Positions 8,560 to 16,590 of a DNA stretch of 64,000 bases are shown one piece after another; the first letter of the stretch is position 1, and every line of letters begins with the position of its first letter. The stretch is from Stenotrophomonas maltophilia (lineage in GTDB: Bacteria; Pseudomonadota; Gammaproteobacteria; Xanthomonadales; Xanthomonadaceae), in NCBI GenBank assembly GCA_900113425.1, contig FOZF01000001.1:1404358-1468357 (forward strand). Reading direction: 5' to 3'. Made by a program: the position numbers and the translations under genes. The notes below the pieces were generated by a model, which had not been told where the DNA came from, did not search any database, and saw nothing but the letters and a program-made list of their open reading frames with translations.

Positions 8560-9378
8560 TCAGTCGAGGAACAGATCCGGGAGCAGCGGCCGCGACGGAT
8601 CCACCGCATAGCCGGACAGATTGGTGATACCGGCCTGTGCCAGCACCTCGTCATCGATCAGGAACTGGCCGTGGAATCCCGCGGCTTCGCGTACCAGCAC
8701 TGCATGCGCGGCATCGGCCATGATCTGCGGCGTGCGGCATCCCGCTGCGTCAACGCCGGGGATCATGTTGATGGCGTCGGTGGCGATCACCGTGCGCGGC
8801 CACAGCGCATTGACCGCCACGCCCTGCGGCCCGAACTCGGCGGCAAGACCGAGGGTGACGAAGCTCATCCCCATCTTCGCCAGCGTGTAGCCGGTATGCA
8901 CACCCCACCACTTCGGCTCCAGGCTCGGCGGCGGCGCCAGGGTGAGGATGTGTGGATTCGGCGCCTGCAGCAGGTACGGCAGGCAGGCCTGCGCGCACAG
9001 GAAACTGCCACGCGCATTGACCTGCTGCATCAGGTCGAAGCGCTTCATCGGTGTCTCCAGCGTGCCGCGCAGCCAGATCGCGCTGGCATTGTTGATCAGG
9101 ATGTCGATGCCGCCGAAGGTATCGACCGTAGCGGCGACGGCCGCCTTTACCTGCTCTTCCTCGCGGATGTCGCATTTCAATGCCAGGCCCTGGCCACCGG
9201 CCGCATTCACCGCGTCGGCGGCGCTGTGGATGGTGCCCGGCAGCTTCGGGTTCGGCACCGACGACTTGGCCGCGATGGCCACGTTGGCACCATCGCGCGC
9301 GGCACGCAGCGCGATCGCCAGGCCGATGCCACGCGAGGCACCGGTGATGAAAAGGGTCTTGCCCTGCAGACTGCCCAC
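8560..9378 (-). CDS. short-chain dehydrogenase/reductase (HSDL2-like)
   Basis: A 272-residue NAD(P)-dependent oxidoreductase of the SDR family. The cofactor-binding glycine motif TGASRGIG is at residues 12-19, NNAS near 97, and the catalytic pair lies in YTLAKMGMSF near 165. The PAPPPSLEPKWWGVHTGYTLAK-type region and a long insertion after the first Rossmann strand resemble hydroxysteroid-dehydrogenase-like 2 proteins more than fatty-acid ketoreductases. The substrate cannot be deduced. It follows no obvious operon partner: the upstream neighbour on the plus strand is divergent. Confidence 0.85.
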   Translation of the reverse strand: MGSLQGKTLFITGASRGIGLAIALRAARDGANVAIAAKSSVPNPKLPGTIHSAADAVNAAGGQGLALKCDIREEEQVKAAVAATVDTFGGIDILINNASAIWLRGTLETPMKRFDLMQQVNARGSFLCAQACLPYLLQAPNPHILTLAPPPSLEPKWWGVHTGYTLAKMGMSFVTLGLAAEFGPQGVAVNALWPRTVIATDAINMIPGVDAAGCRTPQIMADAAHAVLVREAAGFHGQFLIDDEVLAQAGITNLSGYAVDPSRPLLPDLFLD

Positions 9379-9486
9379 GTCCCAGACTCCAGCGTATGCA
9401 ATGAGCGGCTAGTATGCCGCGCCGACGCGGAGTTCACCCGTTCTTGACGATACTCGGGCCTCCAGTCAACGCACGAGGTCCACGCC

Positions 9487-10170
9487 ATGCGCCGTTCCCG
9501 TCTGCTGCTGCCTGCCCTCGCACTCGCCGTAATGACCGCCTGCCAGGGCAGCTCGCCCGAGCCCGGCAAGGAACCCGTCGCCACGGACACCCCCAGCGCG
9601 GAGAAGGCAGCAACCGATGGACGGATGCGCTGGAGCGAGGCGGTGGTCTGGGACGGCGACCTCAACGCCTGCCGCCAGGGAGGCGATGCGGCGACACGCG
9701 ATTGCCTGCGCGATGCGATGCGCAACGGCGGCGCCAGCTCGGATGCGATCACGGCCGCCGAGCAGCTTTCCACCGGCGGCGAACTGGCCTATGTCAGCGC
9801 GTGGCATGAGCATGACGGACTGGGCGTGGCCACGGTTGAATATCCCTTCCGTGCCAATACCAACGAAGGTACACGCCTGGTGGACGCAGGCGGCAGGCGC
9901 ATCGATGTCGATGCGGTGCAGCTGGACGATGCGCTGCGCGCCGATCCGACCGTGCAGGCAGTGCTGAAGGCCAATCCGCAGGCGACGCCGTTCGCACCGG
10001 CGCAGGCCGCGGGCACCGCGCCGCTGGAAGGCGGCGGCATCCGCCTGCTGTACCGCACACCGCTGCGCGACTGCCATGCCTGCCCGGATGTGGGGCAGCT
10101 GCAGATCGGTTATGACTTCGATGCCAAGCGGAACTTCATTGGCCAGCAGCTGGTGCCGGCAACGCACTAG
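9487..10170 (+). CDS. uncharacterised lipoprotein
   Basis: A 227-residue exported protein with no family I can name. Residues 1-19 form a lipoprotein signal ending in VMTAC, followed by a disordered Ser/Pro/Glu stretch to about residue 45. The body contains a WDGDLNACRQGGDAATRDC segment and, near the C-terminus, an RDCHACPDVGQLQIGYDF stretch with a CxxC pair; four cysteines in all could form two disulfides. The start at 9487 gives a complete signal peptide. It is divergent from the SDR gene and ends 8 bp before a SMAG palindrome. Confidence 0.75.
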   Translation: MRRSRLLLPALALAVMTACQGSSPEPGKEPVATDTPSAEKAATDGRMRWSEAVVWDGDLNACRQGGDAATRDCLRDAMRNGGASSDAITAAEQLSTGGELAYVSAWHEHDGLGVATVEYPFRANTNEGTRLVDAGGRRIDVDAVQLDDALRADPTVQAVLKANPQATPFAPAQAAGTAPLEGGGIRLLYRTPLRDCHACPDVGQLQIGYDFDAKRNFIGQQLVPATH

Positions 10171-10177
10171 CGCTCCG

Positions 10178-10208
10178 GTAGCGCCGGGTGCCGCCGGGCC
10201 CGGCCTAC
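10178..10208. repeat. GTAG/SMAG palindrome
   Basis: A palindrome with GTAG at its left end and CTAC at its right, enclosing GC-rich arms GCGCCGGG and GCCGGGCC. It separates two convergent genes. The CTA at 10205-10207 is the stop codon of the minus-strand DUF2867 gene, so the repeat supplies the end of that reading frame. Confidence 0.7.
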
Positions 10209-10711
10209 CCGTACGCGCGCACCTGCCTGCGCAGCAGATGCGGCACGATCAGCCGGTGCATCGGGGCCACCGGCAGCATGTACAGGCGCCCGAATGCATT
10301 GTGCGTATGCACCACCGTCGCCACTTCCAGCGTGTCGCCCTGCCACTGCAGCGCCAGCTGCACGTGCAGGTGCCTGTCGTCATCCTCCAGCACGATGGCA
10401 TCATCGTGCAGCGACTGCAGGGTGAAAATGCCGAGCCGCTGCCCGGGACACGGATGCTGCGCAGCCTGCACCGCACGCAGCGAACCCAGATCCTTCATCC
10501 CGAGCAGGCGCATGCCCTGGTTGCGCAGCGCCATCAGCCCGTCAAACCACGCGGGGACCGTCGCTGCCATGTCGCGATAGGCCTGCAGCGCACTGCGCCC
10601 CTGTCGATGGGTCGCAACGCGGCAGGCGTGCACGAAACCCGCACCCGCCAGCTGCCGATGGAGGACGCTGGCCGCGCTCGGCAGCGTGGTCACTACATGC
10701 CACGGCCTCAC
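10205..10711 (-). CDS. DUF2867-family protein
   Basis: A 168-residue protein resembling DUF2867, a family of unknown biochemical role. The sequence has GIFTLQSLHDDAIVLEDDD and DDRHLHVQLALQWQGDTLEVATVVHTHNAFG-like features, typical of a compact beta-rich domain. The chosen start is GTG at 10711, which overlaps the TGA of the upstream kinase-like gene as GTGA and has AAGGA upstream; this implies translational coupling. The frame stays open upstream inside the kinase gene, but those starts are not credible. Its stop lies within the palindrome at 10178-10208. Confidence 0.72.
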   Translation of the reverse strand: MRPWHVVTTLPSAASVLHRQLAGAGFVHACRVATHRQGRSALQAYRDMAATVPAWFDGLMALRNQGMRLLGMKDLGSLRAVQAAQHPCPGQRLGIFTLQSLHDDAIVLEDDDRHLHVQLALQWQGDTLEVATVVHTHNAFGRLYMLPVAPMHRLIVPHLLRRQVRAYG

Positions 10712-11370
10712 GGCTTCGGCCCCTGTCCTTCGTTGTCTTCCCAGTGCAGGATGCGCCGTGTGACGAAGCGGTAGACCGGCTTGCCGGTGGCGAACCACAG
10801 CTCGCGTACCCACGACGTGCGCTTGAGCACGCGCTTCTCCACCGGCGTCAATGACTCGCGGCAATACATGCGCTTGTGCTTGAGCAGATGGCGCAGATCC
10901 TCGCGGGCCAGCAGGCGCATCCAGCGCGAGCGCGGATTGCCGATCACCGCCAGCTGGAAATCGATCAGCGCCGGACGACCATCGTCGGTGACCAGCCAGT
11001 TGGCCTCCTTGGCCAGGTCGTTGTGGGCGACGCCGCGCCGGTGCAGCTGCTGCAGCAGGCGCCGCGCGGCGCGGAACCAGGCGAGGTCGCCGCGCGGCGG
11101 GCGCTGGTACATGGCATCGCCGGCCATGAAACTGCGATCCAGGTGACGGCCATCCCAATCGATCAGCCGCGGGACATCGGCCATGCCGTGGATATGGCGC
11201 AGCGCGCGCGCTTCGCGCCGGGCCAGCCACCACGCCGGCAGGCGCAGCCACAGCGGCGTCGCCCCCAGATCGCGGCGCACGAACGGCCCGTCGGAACCCT
11301 CCATACGAAGGATGCGGCCGAAGCTGTCGGCCTTCAATGCATGCGGTGGGACGTCTGTCGAATGCGGCAT
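10708..11370 (-). CDS. protein-kinase-like/phosphotransferase-fold protein
   Basis: A 220-residue protein with a minimal kinase fold. The catalytic-loop-like motif HRRGVAHNDLAKEANWL, near residues 112-128, has the HxD...N pattern, and DFQLAVIG further on can serve as the metal-binding DFG equivalent. These features place it among RIO/Kdo-kinase-like sugar or lipid kinases rather than classical Ser/Thr kinases, and the substrate is unknown. The C-terminal part is rich in Arg and Lys, suggesting membrane or nucleic-acid contact. It is translationally coupled to DUF2867. A TAGAAT box ends six bases before its ATG. Confidence 0.72.
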   Translation of the reverse strand: MPHSTDVPPHALKADSFGRILRMEGSDGPFVRRDLGATPLWLRLPAWWLARREARALRHIHGMADVPRLIDWDGRHLDRSFMAGDAMYQRPPRGDLAWFRAARRLLQQLHRRGVAHNDLAKEANWLVTDDGRPALIDFQLAVIGNPRSRWMRLLAREDLRHLLKHKRMYCRESLTPVEKRVLKRTSWVRELWFATGKPVYRFVTRRILHWEDNEGQGPKP

Positions 11371-11376
11371 GGCGCC

Positions 11377-11382
11377 ATTCTA
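11377..11382 (-). promoter_or_regulatory. candidate -10 box (TAGAAT), leaderless configuration
   Basis: On the minus strand TAGAAT is followed by six bases (GGCGCC) and then the ATG of the kinase-like gene at 11370. Transcription starting about seven bases after the hexamer would begin at or next to the start codon. There is no Shine-Dalgarno sequence. The divergent gene on the other side has the same arrangement. Confidence 0.45.
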
Positions 11383-11443
11383 GGCGATGCCGACGGTGGC
11401 AAACGGTCGGCAAGCGGCTGGGAACCAGTCACCTTCACGCCTT

Positions 11444-11449
11444 TATAAT
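11444..11449 (+). promoter_or_regulatory. candidate -10 box (TATAAT), leaderless configuration
   Basis: A perfect TATAAT ends six bases before the ATG at 11456 of the DedA-PAP2 gene, in otherwise GC-rich DNA. No convincing -35 box lies 17 bases upstream and no Shine-Dalgarno sequence fits between. The simplest reading is a leaderless transcript starting at the A of the ATG. Confidence 0.5.
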
Positions 11450-11455
11450 CAGGCA

Positions 11456-13453
11456 ATGGACTCTTCATGGATCGACGCCACGCTCGCGTGGATTGCCGCT
11501 CATCCCGTGCTGGCGGGCGCGGTCATTTTTCTGATCGCGTTCTGCGATGCGGTCATCATTCTCGGCGCCATCGTGCCCGCGCTGCCCCTGCTGTTCGCCG
11601 TGGGCGTGTTCATCGGCCTGGGCCAGATCTCCGGGCCGTATGCGGTCGCTGCGGCAGCGCTGGGTGCGTTCGCGGGCGACGGCATCAGCTACTGGATCGG
11701 CCGCCGCTGGGGCGATCGCCTGCGCGGCGTGTGGCCGTTCAGCCGCTACCCGCAACTGCTGGACCGTGGCGAGAACCTGTTCCGCCGCAATGCCTTCAAG
11801 AGCATTCTGGTGGCCCGCTACGTCGGCGCGATCCGGCCGTTCGTGCCCGCCATCGCCGGCATGATGAACATGCCCGCCAGCCGCTACATGCAGGCCAGCG
11901 GCATCGCCAGCATTTCCTGGGCCGTGCTGTTCCTGGCGCCCGGCTGGATCCTGGGCGAAGCCTATGACGCGGTCGCGGCCGTGGCCGGTCGCCTGGTGGT
12001 GGTGGTCGGCCTGCTCGCGGTGATCCTCAGCCTGGTCTGGGCAATCGTGCTGTACGGCTACCGCTGGTCCGCCGCGCGCATGGATCATTGGCTGTCGCGC
12101 CTGCTCGACTGGTCCAACCGCCATCCGACCCTGGGCCGTTACACGGTCGGCGTGCTCGACCCGAAGCGCCGCGAGTCGGTGCCGTTGGCGATGCTGGCAC
12201 TGATGCTGCTGCTGCTCGGCTGGGGCTGGTTCGCACTGCTCACCCTGGTGGTCGCGCACGGTGAACCGCTTGCGGTCGATCTGCTGGTGCACCAGGCCAT
12301 GCTGGCGCTGCGCAACCCGCTGGCCGACTACCCGATGGCAGCGTTGGCCTCGCTCGGCGCATGGCCGGTACTGCTGCCGGCCACTGCCGCGGCGATGGGA
12401 TACCTGATCTGGCGCCGCCGCTGGATGGCTGCGGCGCACTGGCTGGCCGCGCTCGCCTTCGGCCTGGCCCTGACCCTGCTGCTGGGCGCGACCGTGGATG
12501 TGGTCCGCCCGGTCGACGCCAGCAGCGGCTTCGGCTTCCCGTCGGTCTCGGTGACCATGGCCACCATCACCTTCGGCTTCTTCGCGGTCCTGATCGCGCG
12601 CGAGATGCCCGGCCGCACCCGCGTCTGGCCGTACCTGGTATCGGGCATCGTGGTCAGCCTGATCGGCTTCTCGCGTCTGTATCTGGGCGCACACTGGCTG
12701 AGCGACGTGATCGGCGGCATGCTGTTCGGCACGTTCTGGCTGCTGGTGCTGGGCATCGCTTACCGGCGCCGGTTCAACCGGTCGTTCTGGGTCAAACCGG
12801 TCGCCTGGCTGTTCTACGGCGTCTTCGCCGTGGCCGCGATGTGGTATGCGCCGCGCAACATCGCGGTGAAGCTGGAACGTTTCGAGCCCTCCCTGCCCGC
12901 CGCACAGGCGATGGATCTGCAGGCGTGGTGGCAGCACGACTGGTCCGCGCTGCCGGCGCGCCGCAACGAGTTCGACGATGACCAGCGCTGGCCGCTCGAT
13001 GTGCAGGTCGCCGGTCCCCTGGCCCCGTTGCAGGCACAGCTGGAGGCGCGCGGCTGGACGCTGCAGAAGCAGGCCGGCTGGCAGGAAGCATTGCTGATGC
13101 TGGACAAGGATACCGGTGCGGAGCAGCTGCCGGTGTTGCCGGCAACACTGGACACGCGCGTGGAAGCATTGCTGATGGTGCGCCAAGGCGCGCGTCCGGA
13201 CGAGCGCTACGTGCTGCGCCTGTGGCCGGCCGCCGTGCAGCTGCAGCCGGGCGACACGCCACTGTGGCTGGGCAGCGCACAGACCCTGCGCTACGAGCGC
13301 CACTTCCAGTGGATCGGCATGTGGCACCCGCTGCGCGGCGTGGATCCGGCGTTGAACGCGGTGAAGGATGCCGTGCAGGACCTGCCGCAACGCGAGGATG
13401 TGCACAGTGAAACCGGGTTGCCGGTACTGAGGTTGAAGACCATCACGCCGTGA
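11456..13453 (+). CDS. DedA - PAP2 phosphatase-like - LssY C-terminal fusion protein
   Basis: A 665-residue inner-membrane protein joining three modules. Residues 1-200 are a DedA/SNARE-associated domain, with GDGISYWIGRRWGDRL and the VARYVGAIRPFVPAIAGM signature of this lipid-scramblase-like family. Residues 270-430 are a PAP2-type membrane domain with SRLYLGAHWLSD, which fits the SRx5Hx3D motif. However, the usual PSGH motif reads PSVS and the KX6RP lysine is missing, so phosphatase activity is doubtful. The last 200 residues resemble the LssY C-terminal domain. A role in undecaprenyl-phosphate or phospholipid handling is plausible. The ATG at 11456 is preferred over an upstream one because of the -10 box. 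Confidence 0.85.
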   Translation: MDSSWIDATLAWIAAHPVLAGAVIFLIAFCDAVIILGAIVPALPLLFAVGVFIGLGQISGPYAVAAAALGAFAGDGISYWIGRRWGDRLRGVWPFSRYPQLLDRGENLFRRNAFKSILVARYVGAIRPFVPAIAGMMNMPASRYMQASGIASISWAVLFLAPGWILGEAYDAVAAVAGRLVVVVGLLAVILSLVWAIVLYGYRWSAARMDHWLSRLLDWSNRHPTLGRYTVGVLDPKRRESVPLAMLALMLLLLGWGWFALLTLVVAHGEPLAVDLLVHQAMLALRNPLADYPMAALASLGAWPVLLPATAAAMGYLIWRRRWMAAAHWLAALAFGLALTLLLGATVDVVRPVDASSGFGFPSVSVTMATITFGFFAVLIAREMPGRTRVWPYLVSGIVVSLIGFSRLYLGAHWLSDVIGGMLFGTFWLLVLGIAYRRRFNRSFWVKPVAWLFYGVFAVAAMWYAPRNIAVKLERFEPSLPAAQAMDLQAWWQHDWSALPARRNEFDDDQRWPLDVQVAGPLAPLQAQLEARGWTLQKQAGWQEALLMLDKDTGAEQLPVLPATLDTRVEALLMVRQGARPDERYVLRLWPAAVQLQPGDTPLWLGSAQTLRYERHFQWIGMWHPLRGVDPALNAVKDAVQDLPQREDVHSETGLPVLRLKTITP

Positions 13454-13459
13454 GGAGCC

Positions 13460-13598
13460 GCCGGGCAGGGCCCGGCGCTACCGCGCGGTTCCCGGGGCCG
13501 CCGGGCATGGCCCGGCGCTACCGCGCGGGTTCCCGATGCCGCCGAGCATGGCGCGCGCTACCACGCGGCATTCCGGTAGCGCCGGGCCATGCCAGGCG
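13460..13598. repeat. run of four GTAG/SMAG palindromes
   Basis: Between the DedA fusion and the LON-domain gene lie three minus-oriented units ending in CTAC at 13478, 13518 and 13558 and one plus-oriented unit beginning GTAG at 13576. All have arms of the type GCCGGGC(A/C)TGGCCCGGC. The third unit has mutated arms (GAGCATGGCGCGCGC), so copies differ in age. This sits between convergent genes. Confidence 0.75.
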
Positions 13599-13631
13599 GT
13601 GCCAGATCCACGCGCTGCGCGGGATGATTCT

Positions 13632-14210
13632 TTACGGCATCCAGCCCAGCAGCTGCTGCAGCCGCTGGTGCGGATCATCCAGCTGCAGCAGTTGCAGGCG
13701 CTGCTGTTCGCTCAGCGGCAGCAGCTCGGCCAGCCGCCAGCCGACCCAGCTTGCCTGGTCCAGCAACGCTGGGTTGGCCGGAGCGTAGGCTTCGCCGGCC
13801 TGCTCGATGATGTGACCCAGCACGGTGGCCAGCAGCGCATGCTGTGGACGCAGCTCGTCATCCGGGTCTTCTTCGCACCAGCGCACATCGGCCACCACCA
13901 GGCCGTTGTCGCGTACCCGGGTGCGCTCGACATGGAAGCGGCGGGTGCCGCGCAGGCGCAGCTGCAGCACGCCGTCGGCGCCGACATCGAAGTCCTCGAT
14001 GCGTACCTGCACGCCGTAGGCGGCCGGCGTTGCCGGCGCACCGACCTCCTGGCCATCGAGGATCAGGCAGACGCCGAATCCTTCAGCACTGCGGCCGCTG
14101 TCGCGGATCAGGTCCAGATAGCGGCGCTCGAACACGCGCAGGCCGATCGCCGCACCAGGCAGCAGGGTGCTGTGCAGCGGGAACAGGGGCAGTGACGCGT
14201 CCGTGCTCAT
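13632..14210 (-). CDS. LON N-terminal substrate-binding domain protein
   Basis: A 192-residue stand-alone LON substrate-binding (LAN) domain, without the AAA or protease parts. It opens with LPLFPLHSTLLPGAAIGLRVFERRYLDLI, the typical first half of the domain, and continues with an alternating beta pattern and a helical C-terminus ending in QQLLGWMP. Such proteins are common in this family of bacteria and their role is not established; a substrate-recognition or chaperone-like role is inference. The start overlaps the mpl stop as ATGA (14207-14210), so the two are translated together. Confidence 0.85.
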   Translation of the reverse strand: MSTDASLPLFPLHSTLLPGAAIGLRVFERRYLDLIRDSGRSAEGFGVCLILDGQEVGAPATPAAYGVQVRIEDFDVGADGVLQLRLRGTRRFHVERTRVRDNGLVVADVRWCEEDPDDELRPQHALLATVLGHIIEQAGEAYAPANPALLDQASWVGWRLAELLPLSEQQRLQLLQLDDPHQRLQQLLGWMP

Positions 14211-15571
14211 CGCGCCTGCAGTGCTGCGAGGAAACGGCGCGGCGCGCCATCGAAGCCACCATTGGACATGAACACCACGTGGTCACCGCGGTGCACGCGC
14301 TCCTGCAGCTGTGCCAGCAAGGCGTCGGTATCGGGTACCGCGTGCGCGTGGCCGCGCACCGCTGCGATCACCGACGCCGCGTCCCAGGCCAGCTCGGGAC
14401 GATGCAGGAACACCACCTCGTCGGCCAGCGCCAGCGAGGGCGCAAGCGCTTGTGCATGTGCGCCCAGCCGCATCGAATTGCTGCGCGGTTCCATCGCCAC
14501 CACGATGCGTGCATCGCCCACCTTGGCGCGCAGGCCCTCGAGGGTGGTGGCGATCGCGGTGGGATGGTGCGCGAAGTCGTCGTAGACGGTGATGCCGTCG
14601 TGGCTGCCGATCACTTCCATGCGCCGCTTGACGCTGCGGAAGCGCGCCAGCGCCGGAATCACCTCGGCCGGTGCCACGCCCACCGCATGTGCAGCGGCCA
14701 GCGCTGCCAGGCCATTGAGCACGTTGTGCCGCCCCAGCAGCGACCATTGCACGTCGCCCAGCGCTTGCCCGCGATGGTGCACGCGGAAGGCGCTGCCATC
14801 GGCGGCCAGCAGTTCGGCATGCCATTCCAGCGCCGGATCGAATCCGAAACGCTCGACCGGCGTCCAGCAGCCCATTGCCAGCACTTCGGCCAGGTGCACG
14901 TCCTCGCCGTTGACGATCAGGCGGCCGCGCGCAGGCACGGTACGCACCAGGTGGTGGAACTGACGCTGGATCGCGGCCACGTCCGGGAAGATGTCGGCGT
15001 GGTCGTATTCGAGATTGTTGAGGATGGCGACCAGCGGCCGGTAGTGGACGAACTTGCTGCGCTTGTCGAAGAAGGCGGTGTCGTACTCATCGGCTTCCAC
15101 CACGAACTCACGCCCTTGGCCGAGGCGGGCGGAAACGCCGAAATCCTCGGCCACACCACCGATCAGGAAACCCGGTGCGCGACCGGCATTCTCCAGCAGC
15201 CAGGTGAGGATGGTCGTGGTGGTGGTCTTGCCGTGAGTGCCGGCCACAGCCAGCGTGTCGCGGCCCGGCAGCACCTGCTCGGACAGCCACTGGGCGCCGG
15301 AGCTGTAGCGCTGGCCGGCGTCGAGCACGGCCTCCACGGCCGGGTTGCCACGCGAGAGCGCGTTGCCGATCACCACCTGGTCGGTTCCAGCCGGCACGCT
15401 GTCAGCCCGGTAGCCCTGGTCCAGGGTGATGCCCAGCTGCTCCAGCTGGGTCGACATCGGCGGATAGATGGCCTGGTCGCTGCCGCTGACCGTATGGCCC
15501 AGTTCCCGCGCCAGGGCGGCCACGCCACCCATGAAGGTGCCGGCGATTGCAAGGATATGTACGCTGCTCAT
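14207..15571 (-). CDS. mpl: UDP-N-acetylmuramate--tripeptide ligase, cell-wall recycling
   Basis: Joins the recycled tripeptide L-Ala-gamma-D-Glu-meso-DAP to UDP-MurNAc, so that peptidoglycan fragments re-enter synthesis. The 454-residue chain has the Mur ligase order: the N-terminal HILAIAGTFMGGVAALARELG, which marks Mpl, the ATP loop AGTHGKTTTT near residue 106, NNLEYDHADIF in the central domain, and VYDDFAHHPTAI before the C-terminal domain. The ATG at 15571 gives this start; the 66 extra upstream codons in the same frame do not look coding. It is followed by the overlapping LON-domain gene. Confidence 0.94.
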   Translation of the reverse strand: MSSVHILAIAGTFMGGVAALARELGHTVSGSDQAIYPPMSTQLEQLGITLDQGYRADSVPAGTDQVVIGNALSRGNPAVEAVLDAGQRYSSGAQWLSEQVLPGRDTLAVAGTHGKTTTTTILTWLLENAGRAPGFLIGGVAEDFGVSARLGQGREFVVEADEYDTAFFDKRSKFVHYRPLVAILNNLEYDHADIFPDVAAIQRQFHHLVRTVPARGRLIVNGEDVHLAEVLAMGCWTPVERFGFDPALEWHAELLAADGSAFRVHHRGQALGDVQWSLLGRHNVLNGLAALAAAHAVGVAPAEVIPALARFRSVKRRMEVIGSHDGITVYDDFAHHPTAIATTLEGLRAKVGDARIVVAMEPRSNSMRLGAHAQALAPSLALADEVVFLHRPELAWDAASVIAAVRGHAHAVPDTDALLAQLQERVHRGDHVVFMSNGGFDGAPRRFLAALQAR

Positions 15572-15824
15572 GAGCGAGGATTGTGACCGATCACGGCTGT
15601 ATAGGGCCAATGTCCGTAATGGGGTCAGACAAGTCCTACACCCGATGTGAGAAAACTCCAGCCACCTGTCAGGGAATTCCCGATAGCGATGTTCTGTGAA
15701 CCCGGACACAATTCGGATTGCCAGCCGCAGTACCCGAACCGGTCCTACTCCCCAAGAGGCCATCCCCAAGGGAGCTCATGCTGCGGGGCCCTGAGCAAGC
15801 CCTCCGCTGGCACCTATGAAAACG
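15572..15824. other. gene-free stretch between mpl and adk
   Basis: Part of a 320-bp gap. The mpl promoter should lie at its left end; on the minus strand CACAAT sits eight bases before the mpl ATG. At 15624 a half-copy of the GGGGTCAGA palindrome occurs without its partner arm. The remainder, up to the adk terminator at 15825, has no convincing reading frame, hairpin or conserved site on either strand. Confidence 0.5.
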
Positions 15825-15858
15825 ACACAGGCCTGGTCCGCAAGGACCAGGCCTGTGT
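15825..15858 (-). terminator. intrinsic terminator of adk
   Basis: A perfect 15-bp stem (ACACAGGCCTGGTCC facing its complement) closes a four-base loop. On the minus strand it is followed by CG and then TTTT. It lies 33 bp beyond the adk stop codon and is the natural end of that transcript. Confidence 0.85.
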
Positions 15859-15891
15859 TCTGCATGCCGGCCGCAGCCGGCCGCGCGTGGT

Positions 15892-16455
15892 TCAGGCCTT
15901 GATCGCGGCCAGGATGCGGGCTTCGATCTCGTCGAGCTCGCCGACGCCATCGACGCGGGCCAGGGTGCCCCGGCCTGCATAGAAATCCACCACCGGCGCG
16001 GTCTGGTCGTTGTAGACCTGCAGGCGCTGGCGCACCGATTCGGGGTTGTCGTCGGCGCGGCCCTGCTCCTTGGCGCGGCCGGCGATGCGTTCGACCAGCA
16101 GTTCGGTGGCCACATCCAGCTGCACCACCGCATCCAGCGGCTGACCGATCTTGGCCAGCAGGCCGTCCAGCGCGTTGGCCTGCGCCACGTTGCGCGGGTA
16201 GCCATCCAGGATGAAACCCTTGGCGACATCCGCCTGGGCCAGTCGCGACTCAAGCATGCCCAGCAGGATCTCGTCCGACACCAGGTTGCCGGCATCCATC
16301 ACGGCTTTCGCCTGCTTGCCCAGCTCCGAGCCCGCAGCGATCTCAGCACGCAGCATGTCGCCGGTCGAGATATGGGCGATGCCCAGCTTGTCCTTCAGGC
16401 GCGTCGCCTGTGTCCCCTTGCCCGAACCGGGCGGTCCCAACAGAACCAATCGCAT
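15892..16455 (-). CDS. adk: adenylate kinase
   Basis: Interconverts ATP plus AMP with two ADP. The 187-residue chain carries the P-loop GPPGSGKGTQA at residues 8-18, the AMP-binding STGDMLR, the FILDGYPRN signature, and the short LID with the arginines in RIAGRAKEQGRADD and ESVRQRL. The short lid, lacking the zinc or long insertion, matches xanthomonad enzymes. The ATG at 16455 (MRLVLLG) begins directly at the first strand; the upstream extension to 16521 is not supported. A strong terminator follows, and the gene is divergent from pfp. Confidence 0.96.
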   Translation of the reverse strand: MRLVLLGPPGSGKGTQATRLKDKLGIAHISTGDMLRAEIAAGSELGKQAKAVMDAGNLVSDEILLGMLESRLAQADVAKGFILDGYPRNVAQANALDGLLAKIGQPLDAVVQLDVATELLVERIAGRAKEQGRADDNPESVRQRLQVYNDQTAPVVDFYAGRGTLARVDGVGELDEIEARILAAIKA

Positions 16456-16590
16456 TGACCTGACTCCAACGTGTTGAAAACAAAGAAGGTTCGCGTCCCG
16501 GACGGTCCGGTATCGCTGCACCGCAATAGCGCCACTTTACCGCATCCGGGTAATGTCCCTGCAATGTCCCTCCCCCGAGCAGGTAGAAGC

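Noticed and set aside
11465-13405. 646-residue minus-strand frame opposite the DedA-PAP2 fusion
   Set aside because: Gln/His/Arg-rich shadow without any recognisable motif; the plus strand shows three known domains.
15647-15982. 111-residue plus-strand frame between mpl and adk
   Set aside because: It runs through the adk terminator hairpin into the antisense of adk and has no ribosome-binding site or recognisable composition.
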